Shown here one piece after another: positions 61,978 to 64,000 of a DNA stretch of 64,000 bases; position 1 is the first letter of the stretch, and every line of letters starts with the position of its first letter. The stretch lies in the NCBI RefSeq assembly GCF_946407605.1, contig NZ_CAMJOS010000022.1, forward strand, positions 1 through 64,000, given 5' to 3'. Origin of the DNA: an uncultured Prevotella sp. Its GTDB lineage: Bacteria; Bacteroidota; Bacteroidia; Bacteroidales; Bacteroidaceae. The notes beneath the pieces were generated by a model. The model searched no databases. It had not been told where the DNA came from and saw only the letters and a program-made list of their open reading frames with translations. The position numbers and the translations under genes are program-made.

Positions 61978-62562
61978 ATGGATAATTATCATTCACTTAT
62001 CGGTTCCAAAATCAAGGGAATCAGAGAAGCCAAGAACCTCACCATCGAAGAAATTGCAGAGCGTAGTGGCCTGACGGTAGAACAGATTAACTCTATAGAA
62101 AACGATGTCAACCTGCCATCACTTGGTCCGCTCATTAAGATTGCCCGTGCACTGGGTGTGCGTTTGGGCACCTTTATGGACGATAACGATGACCTGGGTC
62201 CTATCGTGACCCGCGCTGCCGACCGCGAGAAGGATAGCAGCATCAGTTTCTCTAACGGTGCCACCGATGCCCGCAAGCATATGGAGTATCACCCCTTGGC
62301 TCAGCGGAAGGCTGGTCGCCACATGGAGCCGTTTGTGATTGACATCAACCCCGAGCAGTCGCCCGAGTTCCAGCTCTCTGCCCACGAAGGCGAGGAGTTT
62401 ATCTACGTCATGCAGGGCGAGATTGAGATTGTCTATGGCAAGGAGACCTACACCTTGAAAGAGGGCGACAGCATCTTCTACGACTCTATCGTCAAGCACC
62501 ACGTTCATGGTGCTCCAGGCAAGTCGGCTAAGATTCTCGCAGTAGTGTATATTCCGTTTTAA
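61978..62562 (+). CDS. XRE-type helix-turn-helix regulator with C-terminal cupin domain
   Basis: The 194-residue protein has an N-terminal HTH_3 domain (about 7-62; LTIEEIAERSGLTVEQINSI) and a C-terminal cupin (about 110-190; GEEFIYVMQGEIEIVYG, GDSIFYDSIVKHHV). This architecture occurs in small-molecule-responsive repressors such as PuuR relatives. It is directly upstream (54 bp) of the acyl-CoA synthetase gene in the same direction, as widely seen in Bacteroidota, so it may sense or control fatty-acid activation. The gap between them holds an 8-bp-period inverted repeat. Confidence 0.9.
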   Translation: MDNYHSLIGSKIKGIREAKNLTIEEIAERSGLTVEQINSIENDVNLPSLGPLIKIARALGVRLGTFMDDNDDLGPIVTRAADREKDSSISFSNGATDARKHMEYHPLAQRKAGRHMEPFVIDINPEQSPEFQLSAHEGEEFIYVMQGEIEIVYGKETYTLKEGDSIFYDSIVKHHVHGAPGKSAKILAVVYIPF

Positions 62563-62569
62563 AACCATC

Positions 62570-62602
62570 GTTATTACGTGATTACGTTATAACGTCATAA
62601 CG
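62570..62602. repeat. 8-bp-period inverted repeat upstream of the acyl-CoA synthetase gene
   Basis: CGTTATTACGT and ACGTCATAACG are inverted with one mismatch, and the tract shows an 8-bp period (TATTACGT, GATTACGT, TATAACGT, CATAACGA). It could be an operator for the preceding XRE-cupin protein. Confidence 0.5.
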
Positions 62603-62616
62603 AAAAAGAAGAAAAA

Positions 62617-64000
62617 ATGGCAAAACTAGATATGGCAGGCCGTCCGTTGCCTGATAGAACATATCCTGCGGAGACTGGCAGCGAAGGCTACCAGCTGTGG
62701 GAACGTACATTGGGAGAATGGCTGGAATATTGGGCCGAGACCACACCCGATAAGGAATATATCGTCTATTCAGACCGCGACCTGCGCTTCACTTGGAGCC
62801 AGTTCAATAAGCGTGTCGATAACCTGGCCAAGGGCTTGATCAGCATTGGCGTGAAGCGTGGCTCCAACGTGGGTATCTGGGCTACCAACGTGCCCGACTG
62901 GCTCACCTTCCTCTATGCTACGGCAAAGATTGGTGCCGTGCTGGTGACGGTGAACACCAACTACAAGCAGAATGAGCTGGAATATCTGTGCAAGGACTCC
63001 GACATGGAGGTGCTCTGCATCACCGACGGTACCTGGGACTGTAACTACGTCGACATGACCTACACCATGCTGCCCGAGTTGAAGACCTGCGAACGCGGTC
63101 ACCTGAACAGCGAGCGTTTCCCCTACCTGAAGAACGTAGTATATATAGGTATGGAGAAGTATCGCGGCATGTACAATACCGCCGAGCTGCTGCTGTTAGG
63201 ACAGAATATCGAGGACGATACGCTCAACCAGATGAAGAAGCAGGTGAGCTGCTACGATGTGTGCAACATGCAGTACACCTCTGGCACTACGGGCTTCCCC
63301 AAGGGCGTGATGCTGACTCACTACGGAATATCTAATGACGGATACTTTACGGGCGAGAATATGGGCTTTACACAGGACGATAAGCTGTGTGTATGCGTGC
63401 CATTGTTCCATTGCTTCGGCGTGGTGCTGGCCACGATGAACTGTCTGACCCACGGCTGTACGGAGGTGATGGTCGAGAAGTTCGACCCCCTCGTGGTGCT
63501 CGCCTCTATACATAAAGAAAGGTGTACTGCCGTCTATGGCGTACCCACGATGTTCATCGCTGAGCTCAACCACCCCATGTTCTCTATGTTCGACCTCACC
63601 TGTCTGCGCACAGGTATCATGGCGGGCTCGCTCTGTCCTATCGAGCTGATGAAACAGGTCAGCGAGAAGATGTATATGACCATCACCAGCGTTTATGGAC
63701 TCACAGAGTCGTCGCCTGGTATGACGCAGACCTGCCTCAACGACACCTTCGAGCAGCGTTGCACCACCGTAGGTCGCGACTTCCCCTTCGTCGATGTCAA
63801 GGTGCTCGACCCCGAGACGGGTGAGGAATGTCCCGTTGGCGTGCAGGGCGAGATGTGCTGCAAGGGCTTCAACGTGATGAAGGGCTACTACAAGAACCCT
63901 GAGGCAACGGCTGAGGTCATCGACAAGAACGGCTATCTCCACTCTGGCGACCTGGGTGTGAAGGACGAGGAGGGCTTCTATAAGATTACGGGTCGTATCA
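62617..64000 (+). CDS. AMP-binding acyl-CoA synthetase, 3' end outside window
   Basis: The frame starts at ATG 62617 ([19 protein letters not shown]) and is open to the window edge, giving 461 residues. It has the adenylate-forming signature [18 protein letters not shown], the A5 motif [10 protein letters not shown] and the A7 motif [15 protein letters not shown], then TGRI at the edge. It belongs to the medium/long-chain acyl-CoA synthetase group that activates fatty acids with ATP and CoA; chain length is unknown. The C-terminal lid domain with the catalytic Lys is not in the window. It is co-directional with the XRE-cupin gene. Confidence 0.9.
   Translation, partial: MAKLDMAGRPLPDRTYPAETGSEGYQLWERTLGEWLEYWAETTPDKEYIVYSDRDLRFTWSQFNKRVDNLAKGLISIGVKRGSNVGIWATNVPDWLTFLYATAKIGAVLVTVNTNYKQNELEYLCKDSDMEVLCITDGTWDCNYVDMTYTMLPELKTCERGHLNSERFPYLKNVVYIGMEKYRGMYNTAELLLLGQNIEDDTLNQMKKQVSCYDVCNMQYTSGTTGFPKGVMLTHYGISNDGYFTGENMGFTQDDKLCVCVPLFHCFGVVLATMNCLTHGCTEVMVEKFDPLVVLASIHKERCTAVYGVPTMFIAELNHPMFSMFDLTCLRTGIMAGSLCPIELMKQVSEKMYMTITSVYGLTESSPGMTQTCLNDTFEQRCTTVGRDFPFVDVKVLDPETGEECPVGVQGEMCCKGFNVMKGYYKNPEATAEVIDKNGYLHSGDLGVKDEEGFYKITGRI

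Overview
This window looks like chromosomal DNA from a member of the Bacteroidota, most likely a gut or rumen Prevotella-type organism. The evidence is as follows. Promoters carry the Bacteroidota pair TTTG / TAnnTTTG about 20 bp apart. Several secreted proteins end in type IX secretion-like sorting domains of the YDLxGRRxxxPxKGxYI...K type. There is a lipidated TamA homologue (TamL) next to TamB, an initiator tRNA with a C1-A72 mismatch, and small Bacteroidales lipoproteins of DUF4827, DUF6452 and DUF6048 type. The genus is inferred, not proven.

Layout. 1-1.5 kb is an accessory, gene-poor stretch: the end of an unknown gene, a 39-residue double-glycine leader peptide gene, an inverted array of 22-bp units, and a candidate small RNA. 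1.5-8.9 kb (minus) is a pectin (rhamnogalacturonan I) degradation pair, a PL11 lyase and a GH2 beta-galactosidase. 9.0-9.25 kb (minus) encodes the SRP RNA and tRNA-Thr. 9.4-13.6 kb (plus) is a membrane protein, glycosyltransferase, two small envelope proteins, ApbE and a Crp/Fnr regulator. 13.7-22 kb holds an orphan small-RNA-like transcript, a CotH/lamin-tail surface protein and a BspA-like leucine-rich-repeat protein. 22.4-37.5 kb (minus) is mostly housekeeping: an ECF sigma factor and membrane partner, GlmM, NrnA, a sugar nucleotidyltransferase, TamL-TamB, RluA, FabG and a TetR regulator. 37.6-53.8 kb has tRNA-fMet and tRNA-Ser, an outer-membrane beta-barrel, a lytic transglycosylase, MutS2, Der, Era, two lipoproteins, an esterase, the yceD-rpmF-fabH operon and a histidine kinase. 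53.8-59.0 kb (minus) is a compact four-gene operon: LicC-like cytidylyltransferase, PLP aminotransferase, CDP-alcohol phosphatidyltransferase, and a flippase fused in frame to a clostripain-like peptidase. I read it as a possible lipid head-group pathway. 59.2-64 kb (plus) is a fucose isomerase-like enzyme, a RelA/SpoT-domain protein, an XRE-cupin regulator and a truncated acyl-CoA synthetase.

The most unusual layer is repetitive. Heptanucleotide repeats lie between genes and inside the mutS2, rluA and yceD-like reading frames. Two near-identical 144-bp elements with terminal inverted repeats lie 8 kb apart in opposite orientation. A promoter-bearing dispersed repeat recurs. A GC-rich REP-like element sits next to partial copies of tRNA 3' ends at two tRNA loci. 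No phage, IS transposase, CRISPR array or replication origin was seen.
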